Source: Diploptera punctata
Taxonomy: Eukaryota > Arthropoda > Insecta > Blattodea > Blaberidae
Reading direction: 5' to 3'
Assembly: GCA_030220185.1 (NCBI GenBank)
Contig: JASPKZ010001241.1
Span: forward strand, 1,974,001-2,038,000
DNA length: 64,000 nt
Shown: in pieces, positions 44,085 through 55,184 of the stretch
Position numbering within the stretch: the stretch's first letter is position 1
Layout: each line of letters begins with the position of its first letter
The notes under the pieces: generated by a model
What the model saw: only the letters and a program-made list of their open reading frames with translations
Database searches by the model: none
Told to the model about the DNA's origin: nothing
Program-made: the position numbers and the translations under genes

Positions 44085-44900
44085 TGATATTAATAATCAT
44101 CAAAATCAAAGCTTGTGCCCTCTGGCCCGTTCCGACTTCAAGAGATGTGGTCTCCACATTTAGCAAATGGTCTTCCTTAACTTATATATCCTGTAGGTCT
44201 GTAGTTTAAAATAATTTTCGAAGGTCTATCATCTGTATCAATTTTGTCTTTGTTTGTCAGTCTTATCCGTCAATTTAAAATATTTAATTGATCTCTTATC
44301 TCTGAATTTCTTTTTTGGCCCATAAGAGTGTAGCCCGCGGTAGGACTTAAAAATCTCATCTCCGCTGCCTCCATATTTCTCCTATCTGTACGAGTCAAAG
44401 TCCGATTTTCACTGCCATACACACTAGTAGGAACGGTCATGACTTTATAAAATTTCAGTTAAGTGTCTGGAGTTGTTTTATTCTCTAGAGTTATTTTTAT
44501 TGTTCCACACGTAGTTCGAAATGCCTGTATTTCTTATATTCATATCTTCTTTTTTGGCAGTATGATACATTAAAACTCACGTAATTGTAGGATTTCAATT
44601 TCTTAATGATACTATTATTTATGACAATTTTGCAACTGAGATGATTTTTTCCTCGAAATGCCACTGATGTTGTTTTTGTACATGAAATGTTTAAATTATA
44701 TTCCTTGCCTTCGTTTTCTAATTGGTTCGCAGTTCTCTGGAGATTATCTTCTGATGAGCTAAATATAGCCTGGTCATTTGCGAATAAAATCGTATTTAAA
44801 ACTTTGTCATTTATTTTAAAATTTTCGATTAAGACATCTTTTAATAGTTTGGTCAACATATATACTAAACAAAGCCGGAGATAGCGAATTAATTATATTT
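44085..44900 (-). mobile_element. LINE-D RT fragment
   Basis: The minus strand has FANDQAIFSSSEDNLQRTAN (FAND in place of FADD: the first catalytic Asp is replaced by Asn), a 120-codon frame 44859-44497, then KFYKVMTVPTSVYGSENRTL, EMRFLSPTAGYTLMG and NYRPTGYI..GRPFAKC. Tail-to-tail with the copy at 43690-44075. Confidence 0.85.
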
Positions 44901-46049
44901 TTCTTATTACTAGCTTAAACTCTCCCTTTGTACTTTCAGGTGTCCCAATCTACACGGGACTCAGCTGTCGGGAGAGGAATTTTAAACTTTGGATCATAAG
45001 CATACTATCTTGAAGACATAAGGATTGGAAGGTAAAGTGATCAGCTCAATGAGGCGCCATTTCCGTTACAATACAAACATTTAGGATGAGAAATTTATAT
45101 GAAATATGTCAAATAATATGAGTAGGTTTATTATGATGCCCAAATGGTGTTCAGGGAAATAATCATAGCCATGATGGTCAACATCAGCATCAAGAATTAG
45201 ACTTTTTCCGATTCCATGTTAGAATTCGTCTGTCCATCTTTTAATGGGTCTTCCTACATCTCTTCATCATAATGGTTTGTAATGAATAATCTGTTTCGGA
45301 ATTCTATTTTTATCTCTTCTATTGGTGTGGTCCATCTATCCATCTCTGTATTGTGCAATCTTATGGAATAGTTTGAATATATTTAGTTCTGTACATTTTA
45401 TTTTCATTTCGTTTTCGATCTGTTATTGTATAGAAAGCCACACCCCTCAAAAACCTAATTTCTGACGTTTCTGTTCTTCGGTCATAATTCTTTATTAAGA
45501 CCCAGTATTCCGATCCATATAACAGTGTTGTAACTTCCATTGTTTTATAAACTTTTAAAGGAGTTTCCTCTCTAAGTTGCTTTCATACTTCGTTGTATGG
45601 TGTCATGTACATAATTAAATTTATTTATTTTGTTTTCAATATCTTCACTCTTTTCATATGTCACATTGTATATCAGATAATTAAAATTGCTCACCTGTTC
45701 TACTGTTATATTCTGTAATTGGATTTTTACTCTTAGAGGCTCGTACCCTATGTTTCTAGAGTAGATTTTTCAATGTGTGCGCTTCACGTATTTTACTTAA
45801 TTTGTAAATTACTCGCTGTAAGCTGTATTCTGCCTCAAAATCACAACCTGATCATCTGCATAATGAAAAGTATAAAAAAGTAGTTAATTTTAAAATGTTC
45901 ATTTAAAATAATTTGCTAAATCTGTATGGCGTCGTCTATATACAGGATGTTGCAAAAACACCAACCCGAAGATAAGGTGGCCTATTGAGATATGTTGATA
46001 ATTTTTAAATAAGGAACCAATGTCCGGAAATGATGCATTTCCACTCTTT

Positions 46050-46451
46050 GAGTACCTGACGTCTCAAGAGTTTCGTTAGTTGGATTTCAAGACATAACGT
46101 TTTCAAAATATGCACATCCAATCTCTTTGCAGAGCGTTCATCGACGGTATTGTGATTGGCGTACATTTTCATATACGCCTGGCCTCGTTTGAATTATTTC
46201 TGTAGCAACGTGGATTTGGGCTATACGATACATACATGTCTCTAATAGAGTCTGATAAACAGGCTGTTTCCATGTCACCCCACAAAAAGTAGTCAAGAGA
46301 ATTAACATTAGGTGATCTCGGAGGCCATGGGACTGGTCCCCCTCTGCCTATTCATCGACCTGGATACGTGGTATCCAAACGTCTCGTCACATTTGCATCG
46401 AAGTGAGCTGGAGGCCGTCATGTTGCATTCACATTCCGTTGCGAAGCCATG

Positions 46452-46453
<2 letters not shown>
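46050..46453 (-). pseudogene. Tc1/mariner-type transposase C-terminal half
   Basis: Minus-strand frames: PPAHFDANVTRRLDTTYPGR (after the second catalytic block), GRGGPVPWPPRSPNVNSLDY (third block; Asn replaces the usual Asp in PRSPD), FLWGDMETACLSDSIRDMYV and further decayed sequence. The frame is cut at 46453 by the LINE-A insertion. The loss of the third catalytic residue shows it was inactive or has decayed. Confidence 0.78.
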
Positions 46454-46500
<47 letters not shown>

Positions 46501-46750
46501 TATTTATTCTGGCAGAGTTAAGGCCATAAGGCCCTCTCATCCACTCAACCAGTACAAATACAAACAAATATTCGACAAATATAGATATACACTATACTAA
46601 TTATAAACACTTAAAGATACAATAAATGTAACAATGTAAATGTCATGTACAAACAACATTTTATAGGGTAATAACAATAATGATACGATAATAATAATAA
46701 TAATAACAATAATAATAATATAAATATGATACATTATACGGGAAACACCA

Positions 46751-46782
<32 letters not shown>

Positions 46783-47109
46783 CTTACACTGGATAATAAT
46801 GAAGTCGATTTTAGAGCAAATATAAATTTAGATTTCTTTTAAAAGATGCCAATGTCCGGCAGCCCCTTATTTCTTGTGGTAGGGAATTCCAGTTGCGAGA
46901 AGTGGAGATGGTATATGACATGGAGTGATGTGATGTCCTATGTTGCGGTATATTAAGTAGTAGTAGTAGGACTTTATTAGACAAAAAGTAAGATATTTAC
47001 AATATTATTTACAAATATGGGTCGCACGGGCAGTAAGCCGTACGTGCTGTTGACAGTCCGTTACAATAAAGTAATAATTGGTACTAGTGTAAAGAAAAAT
47101 AAACAAAAA

Positions 47110-47415
47110 CAGCAATAACATTACAATTACATAAAGAAAACACAATAATATTACAATTAAGTAATAACACAATAGCAATAACATTACAATTACATAAAGA
47201 AAACACAATAATAGTATTACAATTAAATAATAACACAATAGCATTATACACTAAAAACATTAACCTTACAATTACATAAAGAAAACACAATAATATTACA
47301 ATTAGATATTAACACAATAGCATTATACACTAAAAAAACATTAACATTACAATTACATAAAGAAAACACATTAATATTACAATTAAATAATAACACAACA
47401 GCATTATACACTAAT
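47110..47415 (-). repeat. LINE-B 3' UTR minisatellite (~74-bp unit)
   Basis: About four units of ACATTACAATTACATAAAGA, AAACACAATAATATTACAAT, TAAATAATAACACAATAGC and ATTATACACTAAAA. One unit lacks the last block (~58 bp). The other LINE-B copies carry about 3 (9830-10050), 1.5 (28950-29053) and 2 (16190-16375) units, so unit number varies between insertions. Confidence 0.88.
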
Positions 47416-47469
47416 TAATTTATATATAATTGTTAATAATTAATGGTATTGCGTTTTGATATCATATAT

Positions 47470-48513
47470 TTATTCATGAATGAGTGTTGTCCTTATTTTT
47501 CGCGTTTTGTCCAGAAATTTACCGAGGTTTATCCAATTTTCTGGATTTACCAATAACTCATAGCATGCCAATCTTTCCCGATTTGAATTTAGAAATCTTT
47601 CCGGTAATAACTGACGTCTCCAATATTCTAAATCATTACATTTTCCTAATATATGTATCTCATCTTCAAATTTCCCGCACATTGGACATATTCGCATATC
47701 GTGATCGTCGCTAATTTTTGAAATTTCCATGCCCCTAGCCTAAACCAAGCAAGCCCTGATCTCTCCTTAAATCCTAGGTTGAGTATATACGATTCTTTTC
47801 CCCAGACGTGTTTTAGGTCTCTTTGTAAACACAGTGAGCGTTTTCCTGTACATTCGGCGTAGGTATCTTGTTGATTTACATCTAAGTACCTCCTTCTTAT
47901 TTTTCTCCACACGTTCTTGCGATTTTCAGTCCCTTTTTCCCATATCCAGCCCATCCCAATCTTTTGGAGTTCTCTCCTAACCTCGTCTGCCCAAAATTTA
48001 GCATCTATGTTTTTAATTTGGTGGTCGTAGGCAAATTGCTCTAAGCATTGTTTGTTCCAACCTTGAGATTACTCGCAACCAGTATTTGAGTACACGAATT
48101 TTACAGTTAATGTCGTCCTGGAATGACCCGAATTCATATAAAATTCCACAGTTAGAAACGGCCTTACTAAGTCCTGTAATATACTTTAGAAAATGCGTAT
48201 ATACCTTATTTAGTATTTCCGTTCTTTGGAAACCCCAAATCTCACTACTATAGTGCATGACTGGCCTGACCATAGCTCCATACATTTTTTCTAATGTGCT
48301 GACTGGAATATCAGGCACTCGACCCAGAATACCGAGTACACTGTTAAGTTGTCCCCTCCCTTTAAATAATGCTATATCAATGTGTTTTTTCCACTTTCCG
48401 TTCATTTTCAACGTCGTACCAAGATATTCGAAATGTTTCACGTTTTGAAGAACTTGATCTCTGTATTTCCATTCCTCTGTTCTACCATAAACCGTCCCAT
48501 TTTTAAATGTCAT
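47470..48513 (-). pseudogene. LINE-B RT C-terminus with zinc-knuckle motif
   Basis: Three minus-strand frames in order. 48513-48013: HFEYLGTTLKMNGKWKKHID, GAMVRPVMHYSSEIWGFQ (RT thumb). 47954-47646: GWIWEKGTENRKNVWRKIRR and RSLCLQRDLKHVWGKESYIL. 47730-47470: RICPMCGKFEDEIHILGKC, a C-x2-C-x7-H-x4-C zinc knuckle, then a stop. Such knuckles occur at the C-terminus of several LINE clades and help bind the template or target. Two frameshifts. The catalytic domain is lost through truncation. Clade not assigned. Confidence 0.85.
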
Positions 48514-48977
48514 TGTTTTGTATATTAAGTAAGAGACTATGTTGTGATCTTGTGTTTAAGTTTGGTTTGAGGATAGATACTGGAAACGGGATGATAAATA
48601 ATTGGGAATCGAGGTATGTAGGATCTTAAATAGGAGAATTAGACAGTGCGATTTTCTTCTCTCTTTTAGATGTAGCCATGACAATTCGTGGAATAATCAC
48701 AGGTTTTGTACATGTGAAATGTTGTCAAGTAATGAGTCTTGTAATTTTTCGAACTGGCACTGAACTAGAGACATAATTAAGTAGTGGTAGTGTGAAAACG
48801 CATCATTTCCGGACATATCTCAATATACTATCTCACCTACGTTGTTGGTGTTTTTTGCAACATCCTATATATATATATATATATATATTTAACAGTGATC
48901 ACGTAAGTGGGAATCCCTGTTTTACAACGCAGTTTATTTTCGCCTTATTATTGTTTCGTATTTCAAAACAATACAAC

Positions 48978-48983
48978 AGCAAC

Positions 48984-49025
<42 letters not shown>

Positions 49026-49064
49026 TATTATTATTATTATTATTTATTATTATTATTATTATTA
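48978..49064. repeat. (AAT)n(ATT)n inverted microsatellite
   Basis: About 45 bp of AAT followed directly by ATT repeats, a palindromic arrangement able to form a hairpin. Confidence 0.93.
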
Positions 49065-49132
49065 CTGTTGATGTGGCACTTTTATTCAACTATGCTCTGT
49101 GCATACTAATAAACAAGTGTATTATATATATG

Positions 49133-49230
49133 AGAGAGAGATAGAAGAGAAAGAGAGAGGGACAACTTTGTGTGTGTGTGTGTGTGTGTGTGTCTGTGTG
49201 TGTGTGTCTGTGTGTGTGTGTCTGTGTGTG
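49133..49230. repeat. (GA)n and (GT)n microsatellites
   Basis: A GAGAGAGA-rich stretch followed by (GT)n with TCTG interruptions. Confidence 0.93.
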
Positions 49231-50371
49231 GTGTGTTTATGTATATGCATATACACCATCATAGTTTCCCATGTTTTATAATTGGCCTTGTTCATATGAA
49301 TAATTATGTATCATTATAATTGGACCAGTAGTTCGTATCCAAATTAAAAAATCGGAGGACCATGTGTTTATCTCCTTTTTATATATATTTTAATAAAATA
49401 CACTGATTCACTTAATTTGCTTTACAATATTAAATAAAAATTGCAAAATTGGAAAATAAGAATCAATCATCGCATGCTTTCACATCAAGATCCAATCACA
49501 CCATGATCGAATTCTAAAATAAACTTTCAGTCATACTCTCTTACTATAGAATGCTGACCAAATAAATTTTATTTGACATTCACACAATGAAATAAATCTA
49601 AGGCAATCTATATTTTCTGTAAATATGTTTGAGAGTAAATTTTATGGTCTTTATCACAAAAATGAAATCATTATTACTGAATTATTATAATCATCAAAAA
49701 GATATCAAAAATATTAAAACAGAGACAAAAAGCTATTTATAAAAATGACAGCAAAATGAAAGTGAAATGTATGTGTGCCATCAAATATAGATTATAAATC
49801 AGGACAGAGAAAATTCACTAACGCAGAATAAATGCATCAACATTTAAGAAAATATTATAGATAACAGAGAAGAGCGAAAAAATATTTTGGAATGAAGAAA
49901 TAGAAAAAGAAAAAAGAAAATAATAAATAGCTATTTTTATAGGATAGATGAGTGCGAAAAAAAACGTATCAGTAAAATACAATAAAAAATACCTCAAGCA
50001 TAAATGAGAATATTCGCTATGCACAGAACTGAGATTTGAAGCAATAAATCTGTAGAAATACAAACGTATTTACAGAAACGTATTTAGGAGAAGAGTTCCG
50101 AATGTTGTATTTGTTTTCAATTCAAACATGTTGATATTAAATTATTGAAATATCAATTAAACCCGACTTATGGATAGCCTTACACTACGTTACTACAATT
50201 GAATTTTTTTTACGAGTTCATTTGGAAACATTTTAGCTGATCCCTAGACCGTCATATACAATTACTTCATGTAAACAAACATTCTTATAATGTATGTTTA
50301 CGATAAAATACACCATTAAAGTATTGAAAAATAGGTTATTTTTCTTTTCTTGTTTTTTATTATTTTTCATT
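49231..50371. other. Unassigned AT-rich DNA
   Basis: No gene or repeat recognised. Confidence 0.5.
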
Positions 50372-50383
50372 ATCTATTTGATA

Positions 50384-50720
50384 GTCCACCGCTGTGGTCT
50401 CGCGGTAGCGTGCTGCCTTGTCACGCAGCGGGTCCGGGTTCGATCCCCGGTCGGGGCAGTTTTCTGGGCGAGGTTTTTATCGGGGTTTTTCCTCACCTGT
50501 AAGACAAATGTCAGGAATACTTTAAGGCCCAAACGGTCCCCGAAAACATATAGCCATCATCATCATCATCCTTATCATCCTTATCATCATCCTTTACCGG
50601 TGTGGAAAGCAACGGGAAGCTACCACACCTATAATTCACTAGTAAAGCTGCAAGCATAGCATGGAAAAATGCCATGATTGCAGTGAAGGACCTGCCTTCG
50701 GGCAGAATTACTCTGGATGG
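50384..50720 (+). mobile_element. SINE S1, full length
   Basis: TCCACCGCTGTGGTCTCGCG head, CGGGTTCGATCCCCGG box B, and CTGCCTTCGGGCAGAATTAC at the 3' end. The flanks ATCTATTTGATA (50372-50383) and ATCTACATGATA (50721-50732) agree at 10 of 12 positions and are probably an aged target duplication. Confidence 0.93.
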
Positions 50721-51044
50721 ATCTACATGATAATGGTAACTGTTTTTCCATTACATTGTGGCACGAATCTATTTAAATACAAGAAACAAGGTAAGGAGGC
50801 CATCTGACTGAATTTATTCAATACAAGCTGCAGATACTCATTTGAAAATAGGTCTAGTAGACCAGAGCCAATTTGGAAAATTATGGAATAAAAGTTTCCA
50901 CACCCCGCAGGCATGGATCGAATTCGGCCTTCCAAGCTAAGTCAGAAGCCACGTTACCATAAACTACAAAATCGAATAAAAAAACGTTGTTTCATTATAT
51001 CGGTATGAAGTTTTATACAAAATGTCTGAAATATAAAACTTTAT

Positions 51045-52445
51045 TAATCTTCTTCTTCTTCTACTTCATGAAAATAGGCAGTCAACCTGTTCTCACATCA
51101 AGTGGGATTTAATGAATCTTCTCATCTAGTAAATGGGCGTCCAACACTTCTATGTCAAATCGGTTTGTACTTTAGTCACAGCTGGGGAATTCTATGTGTA
51201 GGCATTATTTTAACATGTTCATACTAGTTGTTTCTCATGTTGTCAATTTTATTTGTTAAATTAAAATATTTAAGTATTTTCTAATACCTTCATTTATTTT
51301 TCTGTCCAAAATTGTCACACCCGCTACTGAACGTAAGAACATCATTTCTGCAGTTTCTACTTTTCTCCTGTCTTAACATTTCTTACAATTCTCAATTCTG
51401 AGAACAATTCTCACTTGCATATGTTCAACTAAACTGAAAATAGTACCAGGCTTCAAATACCTAGGTATCACGCTACAAACAAGCGCAAAATGCTTCACAA
51501 AATATATCACAGAAAAGACAACCCAGGCAATAATGGCAATGCACGAAATAAGAAACATTAGATCCCTCACCTTAGAGACGGCAATACTGTTATTTAGAGC
51601 AAAAATTCTACCAATACTGACATAAGGCATAGAAATCATCTGGACACATTTAACAATGAAGAATCTTTCCTCTCTAGAAAGGGTAAAAGCGAGATATATA
51701 AAGGCAGTATTAGGAGTGTCAAAAGTAACGCATTCAACACTCACATACCTACTGGCGAAGGAAACTTTCCTCATCGACGACCTCAGAACAAGCATACTCT
51801 TACCCAGCACCAGCGCATCTGACCAGCTGCCAGCAACATTGAACAGGAAAAGAGAAGAAATACATCCAGAATTCTACAGCACCGGGGCCATGGTAGACCG
51901 TGCGTGGACAAAATAAAATTTCGAAATGAGACACGTCATCACTAGGCTGGCAATCCACGGATTCCACCACCTGATATGCAAGAACAAAAAATTCCATGAA
52001 GCAAACATAGACTGTAAATGTATGCTATGCAAAAAAACATGTGACCGATATCACATTGAGCTATGCACAAAAAGAACAAAGACAATTTGTGAATGTGCAA
52101 AAATGTAAATTTGAAATGTATCCTACTTTAATCCTGGCTATTTGGCTGCAATAAAATTATTATTATATGTTCAGACAGGCACTGCCATAATTTTGTAAAA
52201 TTTTAATTGTGTGCTCCTCGAATATTTTATTTTTCAATGTCCGTTTTGTAGTGCCACAAATTCTATAAAACGTATTAAATTTAATAATAATATCCTCCTT
52301 CTGGCAGTCTAAAATAATTTAAATTGTCCACCCGTTGCATTGTACTGTTATTAATGTTGATGTGATACCTCATGTGGTCTTTCCCGGTGAATGCCATTAC
52401 TTTCGATCTACTTTCAGATATTAATATAAATTATATTCCGGACAT
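51045..52445 (-). mobile_element. LINE-D RT fragment interrupted by LINE-E
   Basis: CTTCTTCTTCTAC at 51050 is the (GAA)n tail seen from the plus strand. Minus-strand coding traces occur before the insertion (51370-51060) and after it (52445-52174, SRSKVMAFTGKDHMRYHINI and KFYKIM-like AKFYKI). LINE-E (51428-52164) lies between 9-bp duplications. Confidence 0.75.
51428..52164 (+). mobile_element. LINE-E 3' portion, RT C-terminus plus zinc knuckle
   Basis: 737 bp between perfect 9-bp duplications ATATGTTCA (51419-51427 and 52165-52173). The plus strand codes for KIVPGFKYLGITLQTSAKCF, FRAKILPILT*GIEIIWTHL, ERVKARYIKAVLGVSKVTHS and, after a stop at 51914, a last stretch with CKCMLCKKTCDRYHIELC (C-x2-C-x7-H-x3-C). 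It ends GGCTGCAATAAAATTATTAT: AATAAA followed by a short TTA tail. Only two internal stops, so relatively young. Its thumb sequence differs from LINE-A to D. Confidence 0.88.
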
Positions 52446-52464
52446 ATATACCCATCAATAGGAA

Positions 52465-53240
52465 CCTCACACTCGATATTATTCTTTTTGCAGACGATTT
52501 AGCGCTTCTGGCACTTTCCGAAAATGATTTGCAACGATCAATTTATAATTTACAAAAAACAGCTGCCAAATTTAATATGGAAATATCAATTAACAAAACT
52601 AAAATTATGGCATATCATGGAAAGGACCCCATACAAAGTAAAGTCTGTTTCCAGAATAAAATTTTAGAAGATCTAATCAATTTAAATATCGTGGATATTA
52701 TCTCTCTATCTGGGATGGAAAGGATATCCCTCAAAAAAATGACTAGTTATAGTAAAAGTTTGGGAATTATTAATCAAGTTATGAAACCATCCCTTCTACA
52801 GAAAACACCAGATTACGTTTATATAACACTTTGGCTAGACCAGTGTTGACCTATGGTAGTGAAGCATGGACACTAAAAAGACAACATGAAAGCAGAATAA
52901 CGGCTTGTGAAATGAAATTCATGCGCAGAACAGCGGGTTACACCAGATGGGATCGGAAAAGGAACACCGATATCTTAAAAGAATTGAAGACTACGCCTAT
53001 TTTGGAATATATTAAACAGTACCAACTAAATTGGAAACACCATCTTTAAAGAATGAGTTCAAATCGTATCCCCAAAACTGTTTATAATTATATACCAAGA
53101 GGACGAAGATGTCTGGGCCGTCCTATGAAACGCTGGAGGGAAAATTTTCTATAGGATCGTAACAGGCCTTGGCATAATACTTGGAAGGAAGAAGTTATTC
53201 CAGACATTTTAAATGAAACATTTGTTGCATTAAAATAGCT
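52465..53240 (+). pseudogene. LINE-D reverse transcriptase C-terminal half
   Basis: Starts at the catalytic region, LDIILFADDLALLALSENDL (FADD), continues NKTKIMAYHGKDPIQSK, TLARPVLTYGSEAWTLKR, MKFMRRTAGYTRWDRKRN and QYQLNWKHHL, and ends PRGRRCLGRPMKRWRENF before DRNRPWHNTWKEE. A frameshift lies near 52815 and a stop at 53047. No tail repeat is seen. Confidence 0.85.
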
Positions 53241-53585
53241 AAAGAACCGTTATTCAAATGTTAACGTTAAAGAATCCTGTTTGCATTATTGCAGAATATA
53301 AAATATATAACAATTCTGCCCGTATTTCCATAAGGTTTATCCACAAATATAAAATATTATTTGTTTCCGCAGTGAATTAACATTATTCTATACCACACTC
53401 TGAGTGTTAAATTATTTCGACCGCCACACAACACGTTATGGTTTTTCAGTAAGGGTTTTCATTGATCCAGATTTCAAATCAAGTTACCAAAATAATTTTA
53501 ATTAACATCATCATTACTTTTGCTTATATTATTATTATTATTATTATTAGTGGTAGTAGTAGTAGTAGTAGTAGTAGTACTATTA

Positions 53586-54402
53586 GTTTATGCAGACGAT
53601 GTAGTACTAGTCGGCGATAGCTAGGAGATACTGAAGGACAACACGCACACACTATTGAGTAACACTAAGAAATTGGGACTGGTAGTAAATATCAATAAAA
53701 GTAAATATATGGTTACACATAGAAATACATTATATAATGGAATGGACAGCTAATGACATTCATGAGGGAAATTTTGGGGAAGTGGCTGAATTTAAATACC
53801 TAGAAACAATATTCACAAATAGGAATGAGATGCACAGAGAAATTAAACATAGGCTCAATTCTGGAAATGCGTGCTATTATGCATTACAGGAACTATTGTT
53901 GTCTCAACTCCTTTCAAAAAACATTAAACTGAAAATGTATAAAACTGTTATTCTACCAGTTATATTATATGGATGCGAAACATAGACTCTTACTGTAAGA
54001 GAGGAAAGGAGATTACGAGTATTTGAGAATAAATATCTTACGAAAATTTTTGGAACAAAGAGAGATGAACAGAAAAGTGAATGCAGAAGGCCACATAACA
54101 GTGAACTACATGGTCTTTTTAGGATGCCAGATATAATAAGAACAGTTAAGCCTCGTAGACTGTTGGGCAGGACATGTGGCACGAATGGGGAATGAAAGAC
54201 TTGCATGGAAGCTTCTTGTAGGAAATTCAGAAATAAAACGCGCAGTTGATAGACCAAGAATGAGGTGGGAGAATAACATTAACTATGATTTGAGGGAAAT
54301 AGATTATACAGGAATGATTGGAAAACATTAACTCGAGATAGGGATGTATGGAGAGCTTATAGACTCGCGGCCATGAAACTACGGATTCGATAGTTCCAGT
54401 GA
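53586..54402 (+). mobile_element. LINE-C 3' fragment
   Basis: 817 bp matching LINE-C from VYADDVVLVGDS*EILKDN to the end (TACGGATTCGATAGTTCCAG). An 82-codon frame survives at 53737-53985 (AEFKYLETIFTNRNEMHREI). It follows (ATT)n and (GTA)n tracts at 53528-53580 and runs into TTA repeats instead of the family GTAA tail. Confidence 0.9.
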
Positions 54403-54433
54403 GTGTTATTGTTATTATTGTTATTATTATTGC

Positions 54434-54467
<34 letters not shown>

Positions 54468-54470
54468 ATG
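54403..54470. repeat. (TTA)n-rich tract
   Basis: TTATTG and TTATTA repeats directly after the LINE-C fragment. Confidence 0.9.
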
Positions 54471-54842
54471 TACAAGAATTCAATGAGTGGTAATATGTAT
54501 TTTCATATATGAAGCAACATGTCGGAAACAGGAAAAAAATTAAGAGAATTATGATAATGAGCTGCTTAACTTTCTTCCTTTCACGTGCTGTACCCGGTGT
54601 TCTGTTACAGTCTGCCTCCATTGTTTTAGCGAACAAAGAACAAGATAACATGACAAGTGAGGTGTTATTCTTTTAGAGGATATCCTTAAAAATGAGATCT
54701 CCGCAGATATATAAGTACTATTATTTAATATTTCATAGTATAATAATATATATGTTTGTCCAATCTGCTGTACCCAGTTGCCCTTAAATCTTAATTTTAT
54801 CATTAATTGATTTACTTGTATAACCTTAAATAATTTACAAAT
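54471..54842. other. Unassigned AT-rich DNA
   Basis: Nothing recognised. Confidence 0.5.
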
Positions 54843-54950
54843 TAAATGATTGGAAAGCATTGGCTCAGGATAGGGATGTATTGAGAGCTTGTGTCCGCGC
54901 GGCCATGAACCTACGGGTTCGATAATGCCAGTGAGTAAGTAAGTAAGCAG
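54843..54950 (+). mobile_element. LINE-C 3' end, ~108 bp with (GTAA)n tail
   Basis: ATGATTGGAAAGCATTGGCT through GCGGCCATGAACCTACGGGT to CCAGTGAGTAAGTAAGTAAG. A very short insertion of the family. Confidence 0.9.
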
Positions 54951-55184
54951 CTGTTTATATTTGTATCCATGAGTTTCGATATACACATGATGTATTTTGG
55001 AAAATTTTAGAATATCGCTCTCTTCTGTCATATAACTAGACAGAAAAAAGTTTGACTAAAGTTCTTCCTAGATTTCTATAATGGCATGATGATCCATCTA
55101 TAAGAAGCAAGTCACTGTGGAATGAAACTTATTTTTTATTTCATAAAAACCTTTGGTGAGGAGTGAAAGAAAAGTCCCTTAGGA

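Larger units (their letters stand above)
46960..48519 (-). mobile_element. LINE-B, 5'-truncated, with coding region
   Basis: Flanked by a perfect 12-bp duplication GTATATTAAGTA (46948-46959 and 48520-48531). Minus strand: RT C-terminal coding region from 48513, then a 3' UTR with ~4 tandem 74-bp units (47110-47415), GACTGTCAACAGCACGTACG, CTAATAAAGTCC and CTACTACTA. This is the only LINE-B in the window that keeps protein-coding sequence. Confidence 0.94.
46454..48705 (-). mobile_element. LINE-A 3' fragment, interrupted by LINE-B
   Basis: (AAT)n at 46454-46496, TTTATTTATTCTGGCAGAG, palindrome AAGGCCATAAGGCC, and the same order of AAT and AT tracts as the copy at 8337. It stops at 46959, resumes at 48520 (TATATTAAGTAAGAGACTAT) and runs to about 48705 (GACAATTCGTGGAATAAT), matching 8935-8973 of the other copy. 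Subfamily as at 8337 and 17626. Confidence 0.9.
45943..48867 (-). mobile_element. Tc1/mariner-superfamily element, disrupted by LINE-A
   Basis: TA flanks (45941-45942 and 48868-48869). Left end CAGGATGTTGCAAAAACACC; right end on the minus strand TAGGATGTTGCAAAAAACAC. Similarity continues inward to TTGAGATATGT and ATGTCCGGAAATGATGC, with a ~27-bp length difference between the arms. The coding strand is minus. Without LINE sequence the element is only about 670 bp, so it had already lost much of its coding region. Confidence 0.85.
45160..48965 (-). mobile_element. LINE-D copy hosting a four-layer nest
   Basis: The minus strand 48965-48868 reads NCVVKQGFPLT*SLLNIYI; after the inserted Tc1-like element the frame resumes at 45942 as YIDDAIQI (compare G.RQGCPLSPTLFNIYIDD). 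It continues with HADDQVVI..., VSNFNYLIYNVTYEKSED, YKTMEVTTLLYGSEYWVL and RFLRG, and ends near 45160 with CCATGATGGTCAACATCAGC in the place of the usual tail. Sequence on both sides belongs to one RT, which fixes the outer layer. Confidence 0.85.
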
